Shown here: positions 1 through 7,331 of the stretch, piece after piece | Layout: every line of letters begins with the position of its first letter | Position numbering within the stretch: position 1 is the first letter of the stretch | NCBI GenBank assembly: GCA_017614995.1 | Contig: JAGAAX010000021.1 | Location: 1 to 32,213 of the forward strand | DNA: 32,213 nucleotides | From: Spirochaetaceae bacterium | GTDB lineage: Bacteria > Spirochaetota > Spirochaetia > Treponematales > Treponemataceae | Direction: 5' to 3' | Notes under the pieces: generated by a model | What the model was told of the DNA's origin: nothing | The model's database searches: none | Seen by the model: the letters and a program-made list of their open reading frames with translations, nothing else | Program-made: the position numbers and the translations under genes

Positions 1-29
1 AAACCGCATGGTGCGGTTTCTCGTTTTTT
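1..29 (+). terminator. Rho-independent-type terminator hairpin
   Basis: Positions 1-19 form an 8-bp GC-rich stem (AAACCGCA/TGCGGTTT, loop TGG), followed by a T-rich run at 24-29. It would end a plus-strand transcript entering from the left. A second, inverted copy of 16 bp lies at 41-56, so the pair can also fold as one long stem and could serve the minus-strand gene that ends at 71. Confidence 0.6.
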
Positions 30-70
30 TCTCAGGCACAAAACCGCACCATGCGGAAAGCTATTTATCT

Positions 71-652
71 TCAAAATGAAGTTTCTTGTTTGCGGATTGG
101 ATTAAATCTTGCGGAAGCTGATTTTCTGTTATACGGTACTCTACCATTAAAATCAAAATCATCAATGTTATCTTCAGGTATTTCTTCTGATTCTGAAATA
201 AATTTATAAATTTCATCATAATTGTTTATAACATCTTGAATAGTCTTTACTTTAGGGAAAAAGTAGCTTATGTCACCAAGAACAGCAGGTCTTTCGCATA
301 ATCCATTGGAATTATAATAGACTAACCAAGGCTGAATATCTCCAATTGTATAAAACCACATATCGGTACTTTTCATACTGTAATCGGCACACCCGAATTT
401 TAAGGATCTTCCATTCTCAAGATACACATAAACATCTGCTTTTACTTCGACAAAGCATTCTGGAATTTTTACAACAACAGATTCTACATCTTTGCATCTT
501 AAAAGCTTATTCTGCATATTCTGTTCAGCTATTTCATAAGGCGGCACCAAAATAGAATTAGCTAAATACCCATCTGTAATGCATGATGTCAGACAAACCA
601 TGCAGAAAAGGCTTATCAGACAAATTCCCATAATTTTTTTGAAGTTTTTCAT
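71..652 (-). CDS. Putative lipoprotein of unknown function
   Basis: Encodes 193 residues. The N-terminus is a basic stretch (KNFKK), a hydrophobic core and a lipobox LTSC with the acceptor cysteine at residue 24, so the product should be a lipidated, membrane-anchored protein exported by Sec. The remainder shows no domain I recognise. It starts at the ATG at 652, with AAGGAG about 10 bases upstream, which is a convincing ribosome binding site. The gene begins 24 bases after the stop of the CCA-adding enzyme gene on the same strand, so the two are probably co-transcribed. I see no functional link between them. Confidence 0.75.
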   Translation of the reverse strand: MKNFKKIMGICLISLFCMVCLTSCITDGYLANSILVPPYEIAEQNMQNKLLRCKDVESVVVKIPECFVEVKADVYVYLENGRSLKFGCADYSMKSTDMWFYTIGDIQPWLVYYNSNGLCERPAVLGDISYFFPKVKTIQDVINNYDEIYKFISESEEIPEDNIDDFDFNGRVPYNRKSASARFNPIRKQETSF

Positions 653-676
653 TATTTCAAAATCTCCTTAGATTTT

Positions 677-2056
677 TTAATTTTTCAGTCTTTCAGCGTA
701 AAAGTTTTTGGCTACGGGGAGGAGTTTTTCTTTTGTGTTCATAGATGGGTCGTCGAGCACTGTCTCAAAGAGTTCGTTTAGAATTGTGCCGATTGCTTTG
801 CCTGCCGGTATGCCCTCTGCCATTAAGTCTCTGCCGTTTACAGCCAGATCTTTCAGTGTAAGGGCATTATCTTTTTCTAGCACAGCTTCAATCCGTTTCT
901 GAAAATCCAAAAGCTGTTCAGGCGGAGGTGTCACGCGGCTCATGCCGAAAAGGTCACCACGCCTTAAGTCAAATAAATCTTCAAGCACATGCTCATATTC
1001 GCGGTATTTTATGCGCACAAGAAAACGGCGCACCGCAGAATCTGTCCATGCAGGCTCGTAAAAGAACATGTGCTGTGCAATCAGATGACAGACATATGTG
1101 CTTGTCTGTTTTGAAAAATGCAGCCTGTCAAGAATAGTCTGCGTCATTTTTGCAGAAACTGCCTCATGCTGATAAAACGTAAAGACACCGTCTTTTCCCA
1201 CAGCGCGGACTTTGGGCTTTCCTATGTCGTGAAATAGAGCCGCAAGTCTTACTTCTGCGTTGTTTTTGTCTGTGCCGTCACAGGCATAATAAAGATGGTC
1301 AAGCACGTCATAATTATGAAAGCCCTTCTGCTCTACGCCGCGGCATGCAAGCAGTTCTGGCAGAAAAATCTTCATAATGCCGGTTTCTTCCATCAGGCGC
1401 AGACCGACTGAAGGAACAGGACTTTTCAGCATTTTCAAAAGCTCATCATGAAAGCGTTCTGCGGCAATTTTTTCTGTTACACTAAGCCTTTTTGGAATAG
1501 CTTCTAATGTTTTGTCTTCAATTTCAAAGCCAAGCTGCGCCGCAAAACGCAGTGCACGCACAGGGCGCAGGCCGTCTTCGCTGAATCTTTCAAGCGCATC
1601 GCCTACACAGCGGATAAGCTTTTTCTTTATGTCGCCCTTTCCGCCAAAAGGGTCTACGATTGAGCCGTCACTCAGGTTTACAGCTATTGCGTTCATTGTA
1701 AAGTCGCGGCGCGAAAGATCTTCTTCAATTGTGGCTGCGTATTCAACCTTGTCTGGGTGCCGCCCATCAGAATAGTCTTTTTCGGTTCTGAATGTTGTTA
1801 CTTCTATGTGCTCTCCCTGAAAAATTACGGTTACAGTGCCGTGCTCAATGCCGGTTGGTATTACTTTTTTGAATATGGACATTACCTGCTGAGGTGTTGC
1901 ATTTGTGGCAACGTCCCAGTCTGAAGCAGGCTTGTTCATAAGCATGTCGCGCACAGCTCCGCCGACAAGATATGCCTCAAAACCGGCATGCTCAAAAAAG
2001 CTGTTCATTTTCTTTAGAGTTGCGGGCAATTGAAAAGATGCTTGAATACGTGTCAT
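677..2056 (-). CDS. cca: CCA tRNA nucleotidyltransferase (poly(A) polymerase/CCA-adding family, HD domain)
   Basis: Encodes 459 residues and should add or repair the 3' CCA of tRNAs in the cytoplasm. The class II nucleotidyltransferase head is clear: GGAVRD at residues 32-37, the metal-binding DWD at 46-48, and RRDFTMNA near residue 115. A central RNA-binding part follows (RPVRALRFAAQLGF), then an HD-type phosphohydrolase motif LFHDIGKP near residue 273. This head-plus-HD layout is the usual bacterial arrangement for this family, which also includes poly(A) polymerases; the sequence does not separate the two activities decisively. The start is the ATG at 2056; no strong Shine-Dalgarno is visible upstream. 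It is followed closely by a lipoprotein gene. Confidence 0.92.
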   Translation of the reverse strand: MTRIQASFQLPATLKKMNSFFEHAGFEAYLVGGAVRDMLMNKPASDWDVATNATPQQVMSIFKKVIPTGIEHGTVTVIFQGEHIEVTTFRTEKDYSDGRHPDKVEYAATIEEDLSRRDFTMNAIAVNLSDGSIVDPFGGKGDIKKKLIRCVGDALERFSEDGLRPVRALRFAAQLGFEIEDKTLEAIPKRLSVTEKIAAERFHDELLKMLKSPVPSVGLRLMEETGIMKIFLPELLACRGVEQKGFHNYDVLDHLYYACDGTDKNNAEVRLAALFHDIGKPKVRAVGKDGVFTFYQHEAVSAKMTQTILDRLHFSKQTSTYVCHLIAQHMFFYEPAWTDSAVRRFLVRIKYREYEHVLEDLFDLRRGDLFGMSRVTPPPEQLLDFQKRIEAVLEKDNALTLKDLAVNGRDLMAEGIPAGKAIGTILNELFETVLDDPSMNTKEKLLPVAKNFYAERLKN

Positions 2057-2058
2057 AG

Positions 2059-2097
2059 AGTCAGTATACAGATTTTAAAAGATTTGGTACACTGACT
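2059..2097. repeat. Imperfect inverted repeat upstream of cca
   Basis: The arms AGTCAGTaTAC and GTAcACTGACT flank an AT-rich centre directly upstream of the cca start codon. TATACT on the minus strand lies inside the left arm and could be a -10 box. The site could be an operator or part of the leader; this is inference only. Confidence 0.35.
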
Positions 2098-2099
2098 TA

Positions 2100-2208
2100 C
2101 TCTTAAGCTCGGTCAGCTTAAGAGCAAGTCCAGCATTTTTTCAGGCTGAAGCCTTACAAAAATGCACTTTTATAAGACGCTGTTCGAAAACTCAAGTTTT
2201 CAAACAGC
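2100..2208 (+). promoter_or_regulatory. Three-hairpin leader element A upstream of the thiamine pyrophosphokinase gene
   Basis: Three consecutive stem-loops are seen. Hairpin 1 (2100-2124) has a 10-bp perfect stem with loop CGGTC. Hairpin 2 (2133-2165) has outer arms GCATTTTT/AAAAATGC around an inner AGGCT/AGCCT stem. Hairpin 3 (2179-2208) has arms GCTGTT/AACAGC around GAAAACT/AGTTTTC. Element B at 10079-10215 has the same order and the same conserved inner parts with different, still complementary, outer arms. The gene start at 2223 has no obvious Shine-Dalgarno, so the element may influence its expression. Function is unknown. Confidence 0.55.
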
Positions 2209-2222
2209 CCCATTAAAGCAAT

Positions 2223-2999
2223 ATGAACTGTATCATTTTTACCGGCGGAAATTATCCTGAAAAATCTGAAATCATACATTTTATAGAGCCACTGCAAAGC
2301 AATTCCATAATTATTGCCGCAGATTCCGGCATGAATGCCGCGATGGCTTATGACATGAAGCCTGACTTCTTTTTAGGCGACATGGACAGCGTAAAGCCAG
2401 AAGCCGTTGCATGGTTCAAGAGCTTTGAAAGCTCTGACAAGACTACTAAGACCACAAAAGGTGCGCCCCACGCTGCACACCAGAAGCCACAAAACATAGA
2501 GACATTTCCACAAGACAAAGATTTTTCTGACACAGAGCTTGCAATCTATAAGGCAAAATCTCTCGGGGCAGATTTTATCGTTCTTATTGGCGGTTCAGGC
2601 GGAAGACTTGACCACCTGCTCGGCATACTTGAGCTGTTCAAAGGCAGAAACAGACCAGATTTGTGGCTTGCAGAAGAAAATGCTGTAATTTTTGCAGATA
2701 CAGCCCGCCGCTCGTCTCTTAGCATTTCTGGTCTTGCAGAAGATGCGCCTGTTTCAGTTTTTCCTGTGTTTCAGACGGACTGTACAGACAAAGCAGACAA
2801 AGATTATAGCTGCAAATCAGAGAATCTTGTCTGGCCGCTTGACGGGCTTGACTGGCAGAGCGGCGCTATAAGCCTTTCAAACAGGCGGAAGCCTTCAACT
2901 GACAAAGACGGCAAAGACATGCCTGTCAGGCTCAATATTCAAAAAGGAAGCTTTATTGTAATACTTCCGCTGAGCGCTTCTTTCAGTTTTAGTGTTTAA
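2223..2999 (+). CDS. thiN: Thiamine pyrophosphokinase
   Basis: Encodes 258 residues. The enzyme transfers pyrophosphate from ATP to thiamine to make the cofactor thiamine diphosphate in the cytoplasm. The family signature is seen in order: AADSG near residue 33, LGDMDS near 51, KDFSDTELA near 98 and GGSGGRLDHLLG near 122, followed by the C-terminal beta-rich domain with W-L-DG-LDW and SLSN. A hydrophilic insert around residues 70-92, rich in Thr, Lys and His, lengthens the catalytic domain compared with typical ~210-220 residue members. A second insert (DCTDKADKDYSCK) lies in the C-terminal domain. The ATG at 2223 lacks a visible Shine-Dalgarno and follows the three-hairpin element. Confidence 0.88.
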   Translation: MNCIIFTGGNYPEKSEIIHFIEPLQSNSIIIAADSGMNAAMAYDMKPDFFLGDMDSVKPEAVAWFKSFESSDKTTKTTKGAPHAAHQKPQNIETFPQDKDFSDTELAIYKAKSLGADFIVLIGGSGGRLDHLLGILELFKGRNRPDLWLAEENAVIFADTARRSSLSISGLAEDAPVSVFPVFQTDCTDKADKDYSCKSENLVWPLDGLDWQSGAISLSNRRKPSTDKDGKDMPVRLNIQKGSFIVILPLSASFSFSV

Positions 3000-3279
3000 A
3001 ATGCCGGAATATAAACTTTTTTGAGCAAATAACACATATTTAATTAAAAAGCTGAAACCTTTCCACTTAAAAAGTTTTTATATTCTGAAAACTGAAAATC
3101 ATTTCGGTTTTAAGAATAACAAAAGGGAACATCTAAAAACTTCAGTTTTTAGATGTAACTTTGAAAATGCGATGTTGTAAATCGCGCCATTATAGCGATT
3201 TACAACTCGACGGTCATCACTAAAAAGTCACAATAGTGAGTTTTTAGTGATGACCAAAATACCACCCAAGGAGTACAAC
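3000..3279 (+). other. Non-coding gap with three strong stem-loops upstream of the secreted-protein gene
   Basis: No gene is seen. The first part is AT-rich. Three strong inverted repeats follow: 3129-3156 (13-bp arms), 3174-3206 (12-bp arms, loop GCCATTATA) and 3212-3255 (15-bp arms with a small nested CAC/GTG stem in the loop). The last stem ends 12 bases before AAGGAG (3268-3273), the ribosome binding site of the next gene. The arms are unrelated in sequence from one hairpin to the next. Confidence 0.6.
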
Positions 3280-4035
3280 ATGACAAAGAACATTGCAAAA
3301 TACATTATAGGATTGCTTTTTTGCATTTTCATCATGCCTGCTTTTGCACAGCAGACATTCAATTCTAACCTTTCAGCAACTGAACTTCAGCAGCTTGAAG
3401 CCCAGCAGGTTTTAATACGCAATATCGGCGATTACAAGAAAATTTCGCTTAACCCGGTTAACAAGACAGCAAACCATCTTATTAACACAATAAAAGAATT
3501 GAAACCGCCTTATCTTGTTGAAATCATTCAGAAGATTCCTTATGCGGGCAACGAGCAGATTTTCAACACACTTAGAAAAGAGCTTACTGATGTAGAAGGC
3601 TATGTCGGCATTCCTTATTACGGCGAACGCACAGGAAAATGGTACAAGCTTTATTCTTCAGCCGTTGTAGACTCAAAAACTGTTGAAAAAGCAAAAACCG
3701 ACATGCAGGCACGCCTTGAAATGGCTCCGTTCGGTATTATCCCTACACATATAACAATTCTTCAGGGAAAAACTGAACTTTATTATGAATCTATAAACAC
3801 TGAGCCTGTAAAGATTCAGGATTCAGGCGTAAAGATTGTTGACGGCATGACATGCGCCAAAACAGGCAAGATGAAATCATTTGTATATGCTTTCAAAGAC
3901 GGTGACTATATCATTCTTTACGGAATCGGCGGCGTTGATGCACCGAATGTACCAGTGCTTAAGGGCAAAATCGACAATTCGTTCATCAACCGCGTTACCA
4001 CATTCTGCAAGTTCATCTTCGGAAAGCTTCAGTAA
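3280..4035 (+). CDS. Secreted protein of unknown function
   Basis: Encodes 251 residues. A classical Sec signal peptide is seen (basic TKNIAK, a hydrophobic core, AFA then QQ), with cleavage predicted after about residue 23, so the mature protein should be periplasmic or secreted. There is no lipobox cysteine. The rest is a soluble mixed alpha/beta protein that I do not recognise. The ATG at 3280 is preferred over in-frame starts at 3247 and 3250, which lie inside the preceding hairpin, because AAGGAG sits 6 bases before 3280. The gene stands alone between two clusters of stem-loops, and a terminator follows at 4216. Confidence 0.7.
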   Translation: MTKNIAKYIIGLLFCIFIMPAFAQQTFNSNLSATELQQLEAQQVLIRNIGDYKKISLNPVNKTANHLINTIKELKPPYLVEIIQKIPYAGNEQIFNTLRKELTDVEGYVGIPYYGERTGKWYKLYSSAVVDSKTVEKAKTDMQARLEMAPFGIIPTHITILQGKTELYYESINTEPVKIQDSGVKIVDGMTCAKTGKMKSFVYAFKDGDYIILYGIGGVDAPNVPVLKGKIDNSFINRVTTFCKFIFGKLQ

Positions 4036-4051
4036 GATACTTTTCACAGCA

Positions 4052-4163
4052 GGATAATCTACAAATAAAGATTATCCGGCGAAAACCGGGTTTGCAATTG
4101 GGCTTTAGCTACGAAATAAGCAAATTCGGCAAACCCTGCTAGTTTCCGCTTCGCGAAAACTAG
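4052..4163 (+). repeat. Three consecutive stem-loops after the secreted-protein gene
   Basis: Inverted repeats lie at 4052-4077 (GGATAATCT/AGATTATCC), 4088-4136 (GGGTTTGC/GCAAACCC with further AATT pairing inside) and 4139-4163 (CTAGTTT plus CGC, paired with GCG plus AAACTAG). None has a T-run of its own; the true terminator follows at 4216. The layout mirrors the hairpin triplet in front of this gene. Confidence 0.55.
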
Positions 4164-4215
4164 CGAAAGCTTTGTACACAGAGCAAAAACCGGCAGCATG
4201 TACCCCTTTCCCAAG

Positions 4216-4245
4216 AAGCCCTGCCCAACCGCAGGGCTTTATTTT
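4216..4245 (+). terminator. Rho-independent terminator
   Basis: A 9-bp perfect stem AAGCCCTGC/GCAGGGCTT with loop CCAACC is followed by a T-rich tail. It is correctly placed to end transcription of the plus-strand secreted-protein gene and could also act on the convergent gene ending at 4298. Confidence 0.8.
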
Positions 4246-4297
4246 CAATTAAGCAAAACTGAAATAACACCAAGATTATATTTCGTCGATTCCATAA

Positions 4298-5539
4298 TTA
4301 ATTCATCCTCAAGTCAGCAAGGCTTTTCTGTAAAAATGAATCAAAAACTTCTGAAGCAGGAAGTCCTAATTCTTGTGCAGCTTTTCCAATAACATCTGGT
4401 ACAATATACTCAATCTGTATTTTCTTTTCTGAGATAATAAAAAGCATTCCAACTGCCTCATTTTCGCCATCATGTCTGTTCATTGTGTCATAAAATGAAA
4501 TCTGCTCTTTAAACTGTTTTTTTTCTGTAATTGTTAAAGGCTTTCTGCAAATTTTAAGTAATACATTTCTTCTTGAAGGAATATGATAATAAATCTGATC
4601 AATGTAAAAGTACGAATCTTTATAAAATACTCTGAGCTTTTCATTACTAAAACCAAAAGCTAGCCCTGTACCTAAAATAAAATTTCTTACAGAAAGATAA
4701 AGCTGCTCCTTTTTTGCTTCTATCTGAGCGGCAAAATAATCTTTTGCGTTTAAAGGTGTTACAATGCTTCTTCCTGTTTTGCTTTCGAGCTCCCGCCTTG
4801 CAACTGCCGCTACATTTCCGCCTTCATGAGCGCATCGGGCATTTTCTTCCAAAGTTTGAGGATTCTTTGCTTTTGTTATGCTTGTTGCAGAAAGTTCAGC
4901 AAGCATATTCAAAACAAGTTCTTCATTTGTCATATTGTCGCGTAGGTTTTCTTTTTTTAGCCCTTTGAATTTCTTATACTCTTTTGCAGTTTTTCCAACC
5001 CAAGCCTGATAAATTATATCTGTAAGAGCGGCATATTGAACACCTTCTTCAACATTATGTTCTTTCCACTGGTCTGTAAGGTCTTTGCGGATTTCTATTG
5101 ATTTTAACCGCTGATTGATCCAGTCATCGGAATATCCAAGTCTGCGGTAATCTTCAAGACCTTGTTTAATTGAAAGTTCTGGGTCCTGCAGTTGATCTAA
5201 GCGTTCTGCACCGACTTTTGCAAGCCACTGTTTGAACGGTTCAGCTTTTTTAGACGGAATAGACTGAATTATGCGGAAAATGCCTTTCGTATCTGCAAAG
5301 TTAGTTTTCTGCCTTCCGCCTGCGGTTTCAACTGAAAGGGGGGTGACAATTTGTCCCCACCCTTGACCGAGTTCTTCATCCCTCTTTCGCATTTTTTTTA
5401 TGTAATCAGTTACATTTATAGAATCCGTCAAAATTTGAACAACATCGTTTATAGAAAAATACCATTCTCCTCTTTCATCATCCCAAACAGAGCGGACTAA
5501 TCTATCTTCAAAAAGCTTTATCGAGTTTTTCTTTGCCAT
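4298..5539 (-). CDS. BRO-N/DinD-like antirepressor-type protein with a DUF1016-like C-terminal domain
   Basis: Encodes 413 residues. Residues 1 to about 110 resemble the BRO-N domain of phage antirepressors (a short WFSINDVV-type beta/helix region, then KGIFRIIQSIPS and FKQWLAKVGAERL). The middle, around ENARCAHEGGNVA near residue 233, matches DinD-like proteins. From about residue 280 the sequence follows the DUF1016 (YhcG-type, PD-(D/E)xK) pattern: GLAFGF, FYIDQIYYH, then FKEQISFYDTM and VGMLFII. The aspartate of YID is kept, but where the family has I-E-L-K this protein has LKIC, so nuclease activity is doubtful. The ATG at 5539 is chosen over an upstream in-frame TTG at 5548 because AAGG is spaced correctly only for the ATG. 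It probably derives from a phage or mobile element; its function is inferred only from family. Confidence 0.72.
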   Translation of the reverse strand: MAKKNSIKLFEDRLVRSVWDDERGEWYFSINDVVQILTDSINVTDYIKKMRKRDEELGQGWGQIVTPLSVETAGGRQKTNFADTKGIFRIIQSIPSKKAEPFKQWLAKVGAERLDQLQDPELSIKQGLEDYRRLGYSDDWINQRLKSIEIRKDLTDQWKEHNVEEGVQYAALTDIIYQAWVGKTAKEYKKFKGLKKENLRDNMTNEELVLNMLAELSATSITKAKNPQTLEENARCAHEGGNVAAVARRELESKTGRSIVTPLNAKDYFAAQIEAKKEQLYLSVRNFILGTGLAFGFSNEKLRVFYKDSYFYIDQIYYHIPSRRNVLLKICRKPLTITEKKQFKEQISFYDTMNRHDGENEAVGMLFIISEKKIQIEYIVPDVIGKAAQELGLPASEVFDSFLQKSLADLRMN

Positions 5540-5601
5540 ATTAAGCAACCTTATGGTTTAAGATTGTAACATTCAAAAGTCATTTCGCTCAAGCACAAGC
5601 T

Positions 5602-6015
5602 TTACAAATCATCTTCATTTTCTTCAATATATCTTCTTGCTTCTTCACCAGCAATCTTACCATCTGTTATTTCTTTTATAATTTCATCGAAACAGTCTTT
5701 ACAGAAATACCAACCGCCATAATCGCCTTCGTAATTATCCATAATATTCCATGGCTTTCCTGTAACAAACATTGAACATTTGAAAATATCATATAACTTT
5801 TCATTTTTCTTTATTTTTTTTAGACATTTACCGCATCTACAATCAATAATTGATTCTACAGCCTCACTTTCATTACCATCACACCAATTTACTCCATTTT
5901 TTAGTGCTGTAAACAATTTTAAGGCGGCAGTTCTAGTCAATTCTCTTTTATCAAACATTTCAATAACGACTTCCGTTACTGAATTCATTCCTCTTCCAAT
6001 ATCATGACAACTCAT
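5602..6015 (-). CDS. Small cysteine-rich protein, possible zinc binding
   Basis: Encodes 137 residues. A CRCGKC cluster in the middle and a later FCKDCF pair form two CxxC-type knuckles of the kind that bind zinc. The flanking sequence is highly charged, ending in an acidic tail (ENEDDL). The start is the ATG at 6015, with GGAGGA 7 bases upstream. I do not recognise a family. It lies just upstream of the BRO-N gene on the same strand (62-base gap) and diverges from the HTH-like gene at 6099, which fits a small accessory or phage-derived cluster. Confidence 0.6.
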   Translation of the reverse strand: MSCHDIGRGMNSVTEVVIEMFDKRELTRTAALKLFTALKNGVNWCDGNESEAVESIIDCRCGKCLKKIKKNEKLYDIFKCSMFVTGKPWNIMDNYEGDYGGWYFCKDCFDEIIKEITDGKIAGEEARRYIEENEDDL

Positions 6016-6098
6016 TTTTTCCTCCTATGATTTTTCTAGACTTATATAAATTTCTTATCAGTCTTTATTTTCTTCGTTTTTTACATCATACTTATTCA

Positions 6099-6557
6099 AT
6101 GAAGAAATTATTAACAATAGATTTTGCAGAAATTACCTCCTACATCGAAACTGAATTCCGCTACGAAATTCAAGAAAAGATTTTTCCACTAAATGAACCA
6201 AATTCCGATTACGATGACTTGAACAGTTTTCTAAAACAGGCAAATGATATTCTTCAAGACAAAATTCGCAAAATAATTCTTTTAAAACATCTTGATGAAG
6301 TTGAAATCTATAAAAAAGCTGATATTGATCGAAAACTCTTTTCTAAAATCCGTACACTGCCAGATTATCATCCTAACAAGAATACACTCATAAAACTCTG
6401 TCTTTCCATGCAATTAAACATAGAAGAAGCTGCAGGTTATTCATTATCTAGAAGCATTAAAAGTGATTTGATACTCCGATATTGCTTTCATACCAAAATT
6501 TTTGACATAATCACTGTGAATAAAATTCTAGATCATTATGATGAAAAAATCCTTTAG
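6099..6557 (+). CDS. Helix-turn-helix-like protein of unknown function
   Basis: Encodes 152 residues. The C-terminal half (VEIYKKADIDRKLFSKIR, then LIKLCLSMQLNIEEA, then SDLILRYCFHTKIFDIITVN) resembles the compact all-helical Cro-like domain often found at the end of larger Firmicute and spirochaete accessory proteins. The N-terminal part is short and unfamiliar. An in-frame upstream start at 6027 would add a hydrophobic 24-residue segment; the ATG at 6099 gives a more natural N-terminus, but no clear Shine-Dalgarno supports either. Its stop codon abuts the stop codon of the convergent gene at 6558 with no spacer. Confidence 0.55.
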   Translation: MKKLLTIDFAEITSYIETEFRYEIQEKIFPLNEPNSDYDDLNSFLKQANDILQDKIRKIILLKHLDEVEIYKKADIDRKLFSKIRTLPDYHPNKNTLIKLCLSMQLNIEEAAGYSLSRSIKSDLILRYCFHTKIFDIITVNKILDHYDEKIL

Positions 6558-6917
6558 CTATTTGTCAGTTTTCTTCACTACTTTGTCTTCATTAAAGAAT
6601 TTTATTCTTGCAAAAGGCCTTTCTCCTTTCTTAATAAGCAGATAAGGTTTTTCTGCAGATACTTTTTCCAAGATTTCTGGTGTCAATTCCGAAATGTCCT
6701 TTGTTTCAGAAAATAAATCCTCCATAAAGTGTTCGATTACCTGACTTATCGTACAATTATGGTCATTTGCAGTTTTTCTTAAAAAATCATAGATTTCATC
6801 CGGGAAATGCATAAGTTCTAGAGAAAAATACGGTAATGGAGTCATCTCCACCATTTTAAAATTCTCAAAAATCTCATCCTTATCATATTCAGTTTCATTT
6901 TTCTTGTTTTCTTTCAT
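6558..6917 (-). CDS. Small acidic protein, possible antitoxin-like DNA-binding protein
   Basis: Encodes 119 residues. The N-terminus is very polar (KENKKNETEYDKDE). The centre, DEIYDFLRKTANDHNCTISQVIEHFMEDLF, looks like the helix-turn-helix part of a ribbon-helix-helix protein, and a basic C-terminus follows. The ATG at 6917 has GGAGG 7 bases upstream, so I prefer it to the longer frame that opens at 7046. I recognise no family, and the DNA-binding idea is inference from the helix pattern alone. No obvious partner gene overlaps it. Confidence 0.55.
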   Translation of the reverse strand: MKENKKNETEYDKDEIFENFKMVEMTPLPYFSLELMHFPDEIYDFLRKTANDHNCTISQVIEHFMEDLFSETKDISELTPEILEKVSAEKPYLLIKKGERPFARIKFFNEDKVVKKTDK

Positions 6918-7045
6918 TTCTTTGCCTCCATGTAATTTCTTGAAACAAGAATACACAAATAAAAGGCTGAAATGGTCGTTTTGAAAGCGACAAATTACAT
7001 CAAAATACCATAAAACCCAGCCATTTTGCCAGCTTAATTCCCCCA

Positions 7046-7252
7046 TTGTGCACCCGTTACAAGTTCGCGGCCCGCGCGAACTTGGCCGTTTTGCTCTTTT
7101 CGCAGCAGTTTAATCTAAAAAACATAGTTTATCCGGCGAAAAGCGTCGCTTTTTGTTTCCACAAAAACCGACAGTTTGTATGCCCAGCCACAAACATCTC
7201 TGTCTTGTGCACCAGTTACAAGTTCGCGCAGGCGCGAACTTGGCCGTTTTGC
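7046..7252. repeat. Two direct copies of a ~49-bp palindrome-bearing repeat upstream of secA
   Basis: Copy 1 spans 7046-7094 and copy 2 spans 7205-7252. Both begin TTGTGCACC and end CTTGGCCGTTTTGC, and both contain the stem CAAGTTCGCG/CGCGAACTTG (7060-7084 and 7219-7242) with different 4-5 base loops. Between them lies a further stem AAAAGCG/CGCTTTT at 7139-7153. The whole 7047-7331 gap contains no convincing gene; the frames through it are by-products of the repeats. Function unknown. Confidence 0.7.
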
Positions 7253-7331
7253 GGGTTTCAACTCTATTTAAAGATATATCCCAAGGCAAAACGCCCTTGC
7301 CGTTTCTCTAAATAAACTGTACATTTATAGC

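Noticed and set aside
2057-2222. Thiamine pyrophosphate riboswitch before the thiamine pyrophosphokinase gene
   Set aside because: The conserved CUGAGA and the rest of the THI-box core are absent; the region is the three-hairpin element also found before plsC.
4072-7142. Shared string TTATCCGGCGAAAA at 4072 and 7129 as a repeat family
   Set aside because: The match is only about 14 bases with unrelated flanks, too short to support a call from two copies.
7046-7315. Plus-strand 89-codon open frame before secA
   Set aside because: It consists of the two direct repeats and their hairpins; repeated peptide segments come from the DNA repeat and no ribosome binding site is seen.
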